Shown piece after piece: positions 16,697-25,463 of a DNA stretch of 64,000 nucleotides (position 1 is the stretch's first letter; every line of letters begins with the position of its first letter). The position numbers were made by a program, and so were the translations under genes. The notes beneath the pieces are model-generated. The model made no database searches. It was given only the letters and a program-made list of their open reading frames with translations, and was not told where the DNA came from. Origin of the DNA: Pseudomonas segetis (GTDB lineage: Bacteria; Pseudomonadota; Gammaproteobacteria; Pseudomonadales; Pseudomonadaceae); the NCBI RefSeq assembly GCF_900188155.1, contig NZ_FZOG01000004.1, positions 186,001 to 250,000 on the forward strand. The letters run 5' to 3'.

Positions 16697-17383
16697 ATGA
16701 CCGAGCCAAAAACAGCATTGATCATCGGTGCCTCGCGGGGCCTGGGCCTGGGCCTGGTGAAGCAATTCAACCAGTCAGGCTGGCAAGTCACGGCAACGGT
16801 GCGTGCCCCACAGCGGGCGGATGAACTAAAAGCGCTGCACGGGGTGCAGGTCGAAACCCTGGATATCGACGATAGCCAGTCACTGGGTGCACTGGCCCAA
16901 CAGCTTCGCGGTCAGGTGTTCGACCTGATCTTCGTCAACGCAGGCGTGCTGGGCCCCGAGCATCAGTCGGCCACCGCTGCGACGCAGGCTGAATTGGGCC
17001 AACTGTTTATGACCAATGTCAGCGCACCGATTCGCTTGGCCGAAAAACTGGTCGATCAGCTTCGCCCAGGCACTGGCGTGCTGGCGTTCATGAGTTCGGT
17101 ACTGGGCAGCGTCACCAACCCCGAAGGCAATAACCTGGCGCTGTACAAGGCCAGCAAGGCGGCGCTCAACTCCTTGACCAACAGCTTTGTATGTTCCTTG
17201 CCTGAGCCGCGCCCGACCGTGCTTTCCCTGCATCCGGGCTGGGTCAGAACAGAGATGGGCGGCCCCAATGCCGAGATTGATGTCGAAACCAGTTGTGCAG
17301 GATTGGCCGCTCAGGTGCAACACTTTGCTGGCAAAGGCGGTCATCATTTCGTTGACTACAAAGGCCAGGCAATCCCCTGGTAA
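16697..17383 (+). CDS. Short-chain dehydrogenase/reductase
   Basis: NAD(P)-dependent classical SDR of 228 residues. The Rossmann motif is GASRGLGLG near the N-terminus, VNAG follows the fourth strand, and the catalytic YKASK (LALYKASKAALNS) with the upstream serine (MSSVLGS) is present. The frame extends upstream to 16628, but the ATG at 16697 follows TTCAGGAG. Its substrate is not evident. It is transcribed on its own after the terminator at 16601-16626, between the purine transporter genes and the 8-oxoguanine deaminase. Confidence 0.88.
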   Translation: MTEPKTALIIGASRGLGLGLVKQFNQSGWQVTATVRAPQRADELKALHGVQVETLDIDDSQSLGALAQQLRGQVFDLIFVNAGVLGPEHQSATAATQAELGQLFMTNVSAPIRLAEKLVDQLRPGTGVLAFMSSVLGSVTNPEGNNLALYKASKAALNSLTNSFVCSLPEPRPTVLSLHPGWVRTEMGGPNAEIDVETSCAGLAAQVQHFAGKGGHHFVDYKGQAIPW

Positions 17384-17535
17384 GAAGCAAGCCAGGTCGC
17401 AACGCGCTGTGGTTGAACTGCATCGCGTTGACGGTTATCGTAAGCAGCTGTCGCAATCCCCTGCGGCACACCTGGATCAGCAGACAGGGTTAACACTGAG
17501 CTGGCTACCTGAAATCAACTCAGAGGGCCTGCACG

Positions 17536-18891
17536 GTGCCTAATACTCATATCTGGATCAAAACGCCTCTCGCTACTTTCACTGCCAACGGCCTTGATGC
17601 CTCGGGCGGCATTGTTGTGGAACATGGCGTCATCAGCGAAATTCTCGGCGCAGGCCAGCAGCCTGCCAAACCCGGCTATGCGGTCTTCGACGCCCGCGAG
17701 CATGTGGTGCTGCCGGGGCTGATCAACACCCATCACCACTTCTACCAAACGCTCACCCGTGCCTGGGGACCTGTGGTCAACCAGCCGCTTTTCCCCTGGC
17801 TGAAAACCCTGTATCCGGTATGGGCTCGACTGACTCCGGAGAAACTCGCGCTGGCCAGTAAAGTGGCACTGGCCGAACTTTTGCTGTCCGGCTGCAGCAC
17901 TGCCGCCGACCATCACTACCTGTTTCCGGGCGGGCTGGAAAACGCCATTGACGTGCAGGTCGAGGCTGTTCGCGAGCTAGGCATGCGCGCCATGCTCACC
18001 CGCGGTTCAATGAGCCTGGGCGAGGCCGATGGCGGCCTGCCACCGCAGCAAACCGTACAGCAAGGCCAGGTAATCCTGGAAGACAGCCAACGGCTGATCA
18101 AGCAATACCATGAGCGTGGCGAGGGTGCGCAAATCCAGATCGCCCTGGCGCCCTGCTCGCCCTTCTCGGTGACCCAGGAAATCATGCGCCAAAGCGCTGA
18201 CCTGGCTGAAGAATTGGATGTACGCCTGCACACCCATCTGGCCGAAACCCTGGATGAAGAGGACTTCTGCCTGCAGCGCTTTGGCCTGCGCACCGTTGAC
18301 TATCTCGACAGTGTTGGCTGGCTGAGCTCACGCACCTGGCTGGCCCACGGCATCCATTTCAACCCGGATGAAATCGCACGCCTGGGTCAGGCGGGCACCG
18401 GCATCTGTCACTGCCCCAGCTCCAATATGCGGCTCGCTTCAGGGATCTGCCCGACGATCGACCTGGAAGCAGCAGGCGCACCAATCGGCCTGGGCGTCGA
18501 TGGCTCGGCATCAAATGATGCCTCGAACATGATCCTCGAAGCCCGTCAGGCGCTCTATATCCAGCGCTTGCGCTACGGTGCCGAAAAGATCACCCCCGAA
18601 CTGGCGCTCGGCTGGGCCAGCAAAGGCTCGGCGCGCTTGCTTGGCCGCACTGACATTGGTGAGCTGGCCGTGGGCAAGCAAGCCGACCTGGCTTTCTTCA
18701 AGCTGGATGAACTGCGTTTCTCCGGCAGCCACGACCCTGTCTCGGCCCTGCTGCTGTGCGGCGCAGACCGTGCTGACCGCATGATGATTGGCGGCCAGTG
18801 GCGCGTCATCGACGGCCAAATCGAAGGCCTTGATGTGGCCCAGCTGATTGCCGATCACCGTCAAGCGGCCAAAGAATTGATCGCCGGCTAA
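17536..18891 (+). CDS. 8-oxoguanine deaminase
   Basis: Zinc amidohydrolase of 451 residues that converts 8-oxoguanine to uric acid and ammonia. Metal and active-site residues appear as H66/H68 (NTHHHFYQTLTRAW), the HTHLAETLDEEDF segment, AHGIHF and GVDGSASNDASNM. Its length and long identical stretches (VNQPLFPWLKTLYPVWARLTP region) agree with my memory of P. aeruginosa PA0142, the biochemically defined 8-oxoguanine deaminase. Start is a GTG with GAGGG upstream; no in-frame ATG fits as well. It sits between the purine ABC permeases and the BMP binding protein. Confidence 0.92.
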   Translation: MPNTHIWIKTPLATFTANGLDASGGIVVEHGVISEILGAGQQPAKPGYAVFDAREHVVLPGLINTHHHFYQTLTRAWGPVVNQPLFPWLKTLYPVWARLTPEKLALASKVALAELLLSGCSTAADHHYLFPGGLENAIDVQVEAVRELGMRAMLTRGSMSLGEADGGLPPQQTVQQGQVILEDSQRLIKQYHERGEGAQIQIALAPCSPFSVTQEIMRQSADLAEELDVRLHTHLAETLDEEDFCLQRFGLRTVDYLDSVGWLSSRTWLAHGIHFNPDEIARLGQAGTGICHCPSSNMRLASGICPTIDLEAAGAPIGLGVDGSASNDASNMILEARQALYIQRLRYGAEKITPELALGWASKGSARLLGRTDIGELAVGKQADLAFFKLDELRFSGSHDPVSALLLCGADRADRMMIGGQWRVIDGQIEGLDVAQLIADHRQAAKELIAG

Positions 18892-18898
18892 CAGGCTT

Positions 18899-18913
18899 GC
18901 ACCACTTGGCAGC
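18899..18913. promoter_or_regulatory. Possible NtrC-like half-dyad upstream of the BMP gene
   Basis: GCACC-ACTTG-GCAGC keeps a perfect left half-site of GCACC-N5-GGTGC and three of five bases on the right. It is about 120 bases upstream of the -24/-12 element at 19020-19035. Weak on its own. Confidence 0.2.
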
Positions 18914-18952
18914 ACGCAGGTGATTTTCGCCCGAACGGCTGCACCAACACAG

Positions 18953-18980
18953 AACCCTGCTCCGGCAGGGTTCGTGTTTT
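18953..18980 (+). terminator. Probable intrinsic terminator after 8-oxoguanine deaminase
   Basis: AACCCTGC (18953-18960) and GCAGGGTT (18965-18972) form a perfect 8-bp stem with loop TCCG, followed by CGTGTTTT. The T-tract is short, so efficiency is uncertain. Confidence 0.6.
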
Positions 18981-19019
18981 CACGGACAAGAAATCGCCTG
19001 ACGCGGGTAATTGTCTAGT

Positions 19020-19035
19020 TGGTCAGTTTTTTGCA
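19020..19035 (+). promoter_or_regulatory. Candidate sigma-54 promoter for the BMP binding-protein gene
   Basis: TGGTCAGTTTTTTGCA has GG and GC exactly 10 bases apart and a TTGCA -12 box; the -24 box is TGGT instead of TGGC. It resembles the element before the cognate transporter operon in its T-rich spacer. The predicted leader is about 59 bases. Confidence 0.55.
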
Positions 19036-19104
19036 ACCGACTCAGCGCCAACAAGAATTGAGCGCTTAGCCGCAATTAATTTCACCTACGGAGCAATACC
19101 CGCT

Positions 19105-20187
19105 ATGCAGAAGAAGAGTAAAAAGCCACTGCTGCGTGCCCTCGTCGCCGCCCTCGGTTTCAGCGCCGCCATGAGCGCCTCCGCAGCTGACCCATTGAAG
19201 GTCGGCTTCGTCTATATCGGCCCTATCGGCGATCACGGCTGGACCTATCAGCATGAGCAAGGGCGCAAGATGTTGGCTGAGCAGATGGGCGACAAAGTCG
19301 AAACCAGCTTCGTCGAAAACGTGCCGGAAGGCGCTGATGCCGAGCGCGTGATCCGCAACATGGCGAAAAGTGGCTACGACCTGATTTTCACCACCTCCTT
19401 TGGTTACATGAACCCAACGCTGAAGGTCGCCAAGCAGTTCCCGAAAGTAACCTTTGAGCATGCAACGGGTTACAAGCAGGCCAAGAACCTCGGTACCTAT
19501 TTGTCGCGCTCGTACGAGGGCCGTTATGTCGGGGGTTACCTCGCCGCGAAGATGACCAAGACCAAGAAAATCGGTTACATCGCCTCCTTCCCGATTCCTG
19601 AAGTGATCCGCGACATCAACTCGATTCAACTGGCGCTGGACAAGTACAACCCGGGCACCGAAATCAAGGTGGTGTGGGTCAACTCCTGGTTCGATCCAGG
19701 TAAGGAATCAGACGCAGCCAACGCATTGATCGACCAGGGCGTTGACGTGGTATTCCAGCACACCGACAGTCCGGCTCCGATCCAGACCGCAGAACGTCGC
19801 GGCGTGTATGCGGTTGGCTATGCCTCCGACATGCAGCATTTCGGCCCGAAAGCCGTGCTCACCTCAATCGTCAATAACTGGGGCCCGCACTACATCAAGT
19901 CGGCCCAGGCGGTGATCGATGGAAACTGGAAATCCCAGGATTACTGGGGCGGCTTGAATGACGACACCATCCAGCTGCCAATCAGCGACCTGGTGCCTGC
20001 GGATGTCAAAGCTGAAGCCGAGCAGATTGAAGCAAGCATCAAGAGCGGTGAGTTCCATCCGTTCACTGGCCCGATCAAGGACCAGAGCGGCGCCGTCAAA
20101 ATTGCCGATGGCGTCGTAGCCACCAATGCCGAATTGGCGTCGATGAACTACTACGTAGAGAACGTCAAGGCAGAGCTGCCCAAGTAA
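19105..20187 (+). CDS. BMP-family purine nucleoside-binding protein
   Basis: Periplasmic solute-binding protein of 360 residues in the BMP/PnrA family. It has a Sec signal peptide (MQKKSKKPLLRALVAALGF, cleavage near SASAA-D) and no lipobox, so it should be soluble. KVGFVYIGPIGDHGWTYQHEQG is the family's ligand-binding opening, with further binding segments in FTTSFGYM and FQHTDSPAPIQ. It is the cognate binding protein for the ABC importer at 12903-16531 although encoded 2.6 kb away with its own promoter, allowing higher expression of the binding protein. Confidence 0.92.
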   Translation: MQKKSKKPLLRALVAALGFSAAMSASAADPLKVGFVYIGPIGDHGWTYQHEQGRKMLAEQMGDKVETSFVENVPEGADAERVIRNMAKSGYDLIFTTSFGYMNPTLKVAKQFPKVTFEHATGYKQAKNLGTYLSRSYEGRYVGGYLAAKMTKTKKIGYIASFPIPEVIRDINSIQLALDKYNPGTEIKVVWVNSWFDPGKESDAANALIDQGVDVVFQHTDSPAPIQTAERRGVYAVGYASDMQHFGPKAVLTSIVNNWGPHYIKSAQAVIDGNWKSQDYWGGLNDDTIQLPISDLVPADVKAEAEQIEASIKSGEFHPFTGPIKDQSGAVKIADGVVATNAELASMNYYVENVKAELPK

Positions 20188-20227
20188 CCTGCAGCAATGC
20201 AAATTGGCTCTTAATAACTGATTGGAA

Positions 20228-20256
20228 CTGCCGGCCATCAAAGCCGGCAGTTTATT
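20228..20256 (+). terminator. Intrinsic terminator after the BMP gene
   Basis: CTGCCGGC (20228-20235) pairs perfectly with GCCGGCAG (20243-20250); loop of 7 bases, followed by TTTATT. It ends only 14 bases before the next start codon, so read-through or a promoter inside this region must express the 2OG oxygenase gene. Confidence 0.7.
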
Positions 20257-20269
20257 CTCAGAGAAGATC

Positions 20270-21244
20270 ATGAATCCAAATCAACTGCCCCTGATCGATA
20301 TCGCGCCGCTCTACAGCACAGATGAAAACGCCTGGCGGCAGGTCGCCAGACAGATAGACCAAGCCTGCCGCGAGTGGGGCTTTTTCTATATCACCGGCCA
20401 CCCGATCAGCACTCAGCGCATGACCCAGCTGGCCGATGCAGCAAAAAGCTTCTTCGCCCTGCCCGATGCTGAAAAGCTCAAGATTGATATTACCCAGACC
20501 CAGCTTCATCGAGGCTACGGCGCCATTGCCACCGAGCAGCTCGATCCGAACAAGCCCAGCGACCTCAAAGAAACCTTCGACATGGGTTTCAACATGGCCG
20601 CCGATCACCCGGATGTAATCGCTGGCAAACCCTTGCGCGGTCCCAATCGCCACCCGCAGATAAGCGGCTGGAGCGAGCTGCTGGAGCAGCACTACAACGA
20701 CATGCACGAGCTGGCAAAAACCTTGTTGCGCAGCATGACAATCGCCTTGGGAGTTGAACGCGACTTTTTCGATTCGCGCTTCGAAGAGCCGATCAGCGTG
20801 TTCCGCATGATCCACTATCCACCACGCCACACCGCCAGCAGCGCAGACCAGCAAGGAGCAGGCGCGCATACCGATTACGGCTGCGTAACCCTGCTCTACC
20901 AGGACAGCGCAGGCGGCTTGCAGGTGCAGAATGTCAACGGCGAGTGGATTGATGCGCCGCCCATAGAAGGCAGCTTTGTGGTCAATATCGGCGACATGAT
21001 GGCGCGCTGGAGCAACGACCGCTACAAATCGACACCGCACCGGGTTATCAGCCCGCTGGGCGTGGATCGTTATTCGATGCCGTTCTTCGCCGAACCGCAC
21101 CCCGACACCGAAATCAGTTGCCTGCCCGGCTGCTCCGACGCCAATAACCCGCCCAAGTACGCGGCCACCACCAGCGCCGAATACCTGCTTTCCCGCTTCG
21201 CCGATACTTACGCCTATCGCCGCACCGAACCAGCCCAGGGCTGA
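20270..21244 (+). CDS. Isopenicillin N synthase-family 2OG-Fe(II) oxygenase
   Basis: Cytoplasmic non-heme iron oxygenase of 324 residues. Iron ligands are H200 and D202 (GAHTDYG) and H257 (STPHRV); R267 with S269 (RYSMPFF) is the expected 2-oxoglutarate carboxylate site. The N-terminal DIOX_N part reads REWGFFYITGHP. The frame extends to 20222, but the ATG at 20270 follows AGAGAAG and lies after the terminator. In P. aeruginosa a protein of this family (PA0147) precedes adenine deaminase as here. Similar enzymes oxidise purines such as xanthine in fungi, but that activity is not shown for this one. Confidence 0.88.
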   Translation: MNPNQLPLIDIAPLYSTDENAWRQVARQIDQACREWGFFYITGHPISTQRMTQLADAAKSFFALPDAEKLKIDITQTQLHRGYGAIATEQLDPNKPSDLKETFDMGFNMAADHPDVIAGKPLRGPNRHPQISGWSELLEQHYNDMHELAKTLLRSMTIALGVERDFFDSRFEEPISVFRMIHYPPRHTASSADQQGAGAHTDYGCVTLLYQDSAGGLQVQNVNGEWIDAPPIEGSFVVNIGDMMARWSNDRYKSTPHRVISPLGVDRYSMPFFAEPHPDTEISCLPGCSDANNPPKYAATTSAEYLLSRFADTYAYRRTEPAQG

Positions 21245-21336
21245 AATCAACCACAGAGATCAACGGCGGGGTCATGGCATTGCCCTCGCCGATTCCTGAC
21301 CCAGTGGTTAAACTGGAGCCTGACTCAAATAGCTGA

Positions 21337-22296
<960 letters not shown>

Positions 22297-22310
22297 AACA
22301 AGCTGGTGCT

Positions 22311-22435
22311 GTCACACCCTACGAGTGATGCTTATTCCGTAGGGCGGACAGCGCTTTTCTGTCCGCCATTTGCAAGGCAAAACATGATTGCCTGGCGCTT
22401 TGTGGTGGAGTCACACCCTGCGACTAGTGCTTATG
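22311..22435 (+). repeat. Dispersed intergenic repeat, copy A
   Basis: This intergenic element is shared with 40589-40740 in inverted orientation, including ACGAGTGATGCTT, GGACAGCGCTTTTCTGTCC and CCATTTGCA...GATTGC.TGGCGCTTT. It holds a perfect 9-bp stem (GGCGGACAG 22343-22351, CTGTCCGCC 22359-22367) with loop CGCTTTT. A near-direct repeat, GTCACACCCT.CGA..., occurs at both ends (22311 and 22410). It sits between convergent genes and could act as a bidirectional terminator. Confidence 0.75.
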
Positions 22436-22891
22436 CGCTTCGCCAGCCGCTGGTGCGTCCTTCTGCACATTGACTTGCACCTCGACATCGCCGGCCTTTT
22501 CAAAGGTCAAGGTCATTGGGAAGTGCTCACCGGCCTTCATCTGCTGCTCCAGGTTGAACAGCATGACGTGGTAACCCATGGGCTCGAACCTGGCCTGGCC
22601 GCCAGCAGGAATGTCCACGCCTTGCACCTGCTGCATTTTCATCACATCGCCGGCATGTACGTGCTCATGTATCTCGGCCTTGCCAGCAACCGGAGTGTGG
22701 ACGGCAATGAGACGATCAGCCTCCTTGCCCTTGTTATCCACAACAAAATAAGCCGCTGCGGTTGGCGCAACGGGTGGCATCTCGCGAGACCAGGGATGCT
22801 CGATGTGCAGATCACCAAGGTCGAACTCATGGGCATTGGCCAAAATGGCTGGGTTCATTAGCGCCGCGACCATCAATATTTTTTTTAACAT
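22424..22891 (-). CDS. Periplasmic copper chaperone, PCu(A)C family
   Basis: Secreted copper-binding protein of 155 residues with a Sec signal peptide (MLKKILMVAALMNPAILANA-HEF). The copper motif H-x10-M-x21-H-x-M is exact: H75, M86, H108, M110. The family delivers Cu(I) to the CuA site of cytochrome oxidase or buffers periplasmic copper. A His/Met-rich tail (GEAHKH) may add binding capacity. It is the last gene of a minus-strand series with DUF302, PepSY and DUF2946 genes, which supports a metal theme. Confidence 0.92.
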   Translation of the reverse strand: MLKKILMVAALMNPAILANAHEFDLGDLHIEHPWSREMPPVAPTAAAYFVVDNKGKEADRLIAVHTPVAGKAEIHEHVHAGDVMKMQQVQGVDIPAGGQARFEPMGYHVMLFNLEQQMKAGEHFPMTLTFEKAGDVEVQVNVQKDAPAAGEAHKH

Positions 22892-23007
22892 TCAAGCTCT
22901 CCAGTCACATTGAATACAACAAATGGCATGACAGCCCTGCCAAGCTGCAACCCTGGCGCTTATCGATTACAACTCGACATGGGCTATCAATAATCAAGCC
23001 GGTTCAA

Positions 23008-23427
23008 TCAGCTCGCCGCGACCATATAATCAAGCCAGTCAGGCAGCAGTGAATTAATCGCCGCAATCGCCCCATCGGCACCATTAAGCTGGTATGCGCT
23101 ATCCAAGTGATCGATATCGGTACAACGCACCCAGACCTGGCCGTCATCGGCTTGCCAGATAAACACCCGGATTGGCAACTCGAAACCCGCTTCAATATTG
23201 GCACTCAACAATTTGCCGACCAACGCGGTGTTCTGGATCAGCAGGCATTCCGTGGAGTTAACCTCCTTCCCGGATAACCCGGCAACCTCTTGTTGATTCA
23301 GACGCGCGACTCGCATGACTTCAGGAAAGGCGTCCAACTTGGTAAACAGACGATCCGCCGTCTCTTTTACCGAGTTGGAGCTTTTACGCACCCAACGTCC
23401 TTCACTGATAGTGTTTTTGTCTTCCAT
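23008..23427 (-). CDS. DUF302 domain protein
   Basis: Small protein of 139 residues; no signal peptide seen. It matches the DUF302 (TT1751-like) pattern: SVKETADRLFTKLDAF at the start, LIQNTALVGKLLSANIEAGFELPIRVFIW in the middle and VRCTDIDHLDSAYQL near the end. Function of the family is unknown, although it is often found beside redox and metal genes. AAGGAG lies 6 bases before the ATG. It has about 80 bases to the PepSY gene upstream and 116 to the PCu(A)C gene downstream, and is probably part of the same transcription unit. Confidence 0.85.
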   Translation of the reverse strand: MEDKNTISEGRWVRKSSNSVKETADRLFTKLDAFPEVMRVARLNQQEVAGLSGKEVNSTECLLIQNTALVGKLLSANIEAGFELPIRVFIWQADDGQVWVRCTDIDHLDSAYQLNGADGAIAAINSLLPDWLDYMVAAS

Positions 23428-23506
23428 GGCAATCTCCTTGAGTGATCAGATAAATCATCTAGTGCAACCGCGCGTACTGCTTCCCCGCGTTCACTGTTGA
23501 TACCGT

Positions 23507-24916
23507 TCAACCGGTTTGCAGTTGAGCGTTAATACGACAACGTGTAAACAACCAATCCAATGGCGCAACCAGCAATAATGAAGCGCCAACCAAGGGGAAC
23601 AGACAAGCGACCACCAACATGATCGCCAATCCCCCACGCCAGACCGGCAAGTCGTGGCGCAACGGCGGCACACCGAAGCCCCCTTGCGGGCGACGCTTCC
23701 ACCACAATACCAAACCACTGATGCTGCTGAGTAAAATCATCAGGCACACCGCCAGCATTAACAGCTGGTTGGCTAGGCCAAACATCTTGCCCTCATGCAA
23801 CATGACGCCGGTTTCCACGATTCTGGCGACCAGCCCGTAATCGCTCCAGCGGATATCCGCCAGTACCTTGCCGCTGTATTGATCGATATGCAGCGTGGCA
23901 TCGTTACGTGGGTCGTCGGCAAACACACTGACGCTGTAGACCCCGCGCTCGCCCGCAGGCAAGGTCACGCTGTAGCCAGGATGCACACCAAGCGCATCCG
24001 CGCTATCGACCACCTGCTGCAAACTGACTTGGGCGCTGCTGGCCTGCCCATGCATCTGCGCCATGCCCTTGTGCGCGGCATGGGGATCGGATTCAGGCAG
24101 CGGCGTGACTTCCGCCGCCCAGGGCACGGTTTGGTTGGTGCTGGTGTTGAGGCTACCGGCCAGCTTGGTCGATTGCGGCACGTTATCCCACATGGCTGCC
24201 GGAAAGTGATTCCAGGCACCGGCAAACTTGGCGCCCCAGAAGCCAGTCCAGGTCATGCCGGTCAACAGCATGAATAACAGCAGCAGCGAGCCCCAGAAAC
24301 CGACAACGGCATGCAGGTCGCGCCAAAACAGCCGTCCGCGATTGGCCAGGCGCGGCCAGAACAGCGCCGTTTTACTGGAACCCCTTGGCCACCATAGGTA
24401 CAACCCCGAGATAACCAGGACTATTGCCCAGCCGGCCGCCAGTTCTACCAGGCGATCGCCAACAGTACCAATCATCAACTCGCCGTGGATCTTGCGCGCG
24501 ATTGCCTGCAAGTTGTTCTCGGCATCCTGCACGCCGAGAATGTCACCGTTATAGGGGTTCACGAATACATTGAGCGTGGCCTCGGGCGTGGCCACTACAA
24601 ATTGCGCACTGGCCTGTGCATTGGCCGGCGGCAAGTACTTGCTGATACTTGCCTGCGGGTACGCCTGCTTGACCAAGGCCATCTGCTGATCAGCACTGAT
24701 GCGCTGTTCGGCGACTGGCACCTGCATCAGGTCCGCGTACATCAGCGAATCCAGCTGTGGTTTGAACAGGTAAATAATTCCGGTGACCGACAGCATGATC
24801 AAGAACGGAATGACCAACAGTCCTGCGTAAAAATGCCAACGCCAGGCCAGGTTATAGAACGACGGCCTCGATGAGCCAGCCCTTGCCGGCTGCTCTGAAA
24901 TCTGAATATCTCGCAT
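23507..24916 (-). CDS. PepSY-associated transmembrane protein (PiuB-like)
   Basis: Inner-membrane protein of 469 residues with four or five membrane segments. They are seen in WHFYAGLLVIPFLIMLSVTG, LVELAAGWAIVLVISGLYLWW, FWGSLLLLFMLLTGM and the C-terminal LLMLAVCLMILLSSISGLVLWW. PiuB-like proteins accompany metal uptake and may reduce or handle metals at the membrane. The periplasmic loop contains HAAHKGMAQMHGQ (about residue 280), a His/Met-rich patch plausible for copper. A GTG at 24940 opens the frame, but the ATG at 24916 with GGGGAA upstream is preferred. Confidence 0.87.
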   Translation of the reverse strand: MRDIQISEQPARAGSSRPSFYNLAWRWHFYAGLLVIPFLIMLSVTGIIYLFKPQLDSLMYADLMQVPVAEQRISADQQMALVKQAYPQASISKYLPPANAQASAQFVVATPEATLNVFVNPYNGDILGVQDAENNLQAIARKIHGELMIGTVGDRLVELAAGWAIVLVISGLYLWWPRGSSKTALFWPRLANRGRLFWRDLHAVVGFWGSLLLLFMLLTGMTWTGFWGAKFAGAWNHFPAAMWDNVPQSTKLAGSLNTSTNQTVPWAAEVTPLPESDPHAAHKGMAQMHGQASSAQVSLQQVVDSADALGVHPGYSVTLPAGERGVYSVSVFADDPRNDATLHIDQYSGKVLADIRWSDYGLVARIVETGVMLHEGKMFGLANQLLMLAVCLMILLSSISGLVLWWKRRPQGGFGVPPLRHDLPVWRGGLAIMLVVACLFPLVGASLLLVAPLDWLFTRCRINAQLQTG

Positions 24917-25012
24917 CAGTGTTCCCCAATCCAAATGCACTTGCCCAGCGCACAGCGCTGGCAGGCATCAAGCAATTCTTATGGTGGCTGCCACACAAGC
25001 GGCAAGTAGAAG

Positions 25013-25402
25013 CTAGGCGCTGAAGGGGGATGCGCGGGGATTGGCTGAAGGCCAGAGGTAGCGGACCGGCCGCCTTGACAATGGCGCAGGTGAAATCAAT
25101 CTGCGCGGCGAACTCAGGAATAAACCGAGCACGCCAAAGAACGCGGCCAGGGCAATGCCAACGAATGTCGAGCACATTGAACAGCCAAAGCCTGTCGCGG
25201 GGTTGAACAACACAGTGTCGGAATCACTGATATCCAGAGTGCCGCCACTATTGCCCTGAGCGGAGCAATAAGCACCGTCGATACCGCTGAGTTGCAACGC
25301 TGTCATCTGCCCATGGCTGATACTGCAGGCGAACGCACTGAACAGGACACTGGCGTACAGTATCCAGGCAATCAACGAACGATCTGCCCGGTTCATTTTC
25401 AT
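25013..25402 (-). CDS. DUF2946 family membrane-anchored protein
   Basis: Small protein of 129 residues with an N-terminal hydrophobic segment (LIAWILYASVLFSAFACSISHGQM), a cysteine pair GFGCSMCSTF and a second hydrophobic stretch (VGIALAAFFGVLGLFLSS), as in DUF2946 proteins. These small membrane proteins often neighbour copper-related TonB receptors and PepSY genes. The frame opens much further upstream (25531), overlapping the LysR gene, so the ATG at 25402 is chosen; its ribosome binding site is poor and the ATG at 25396 is possible. It is the first gene of the copper-like series. Confidence 0.82.
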   Translation of the reverse strand: MKMNRADRSLIAWILYASVLFSAFACSISHGQMTALQLSGIDGAYCSAQGNSGGTLDISDSDTVLFNPATGFGCSMCSTFVGIALAAFFGVLGLFLSSPRRLISPAPLSRRPVRYLWPSANPRASPFSA

Positions 25403-25463
25403 GGTGGACGACTCTAAAACTCTATGTCTGGAACATCTGCGGCTGTTATGGCGCAGTGCAATA

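Noticed and set aside
20258..21250. 330-residue open frame opposite the 2OG oxygenase gene
   Set aside because: The whole frame lies under an enzyme with intact iron ligands; its composition follows the antisense of that gene.
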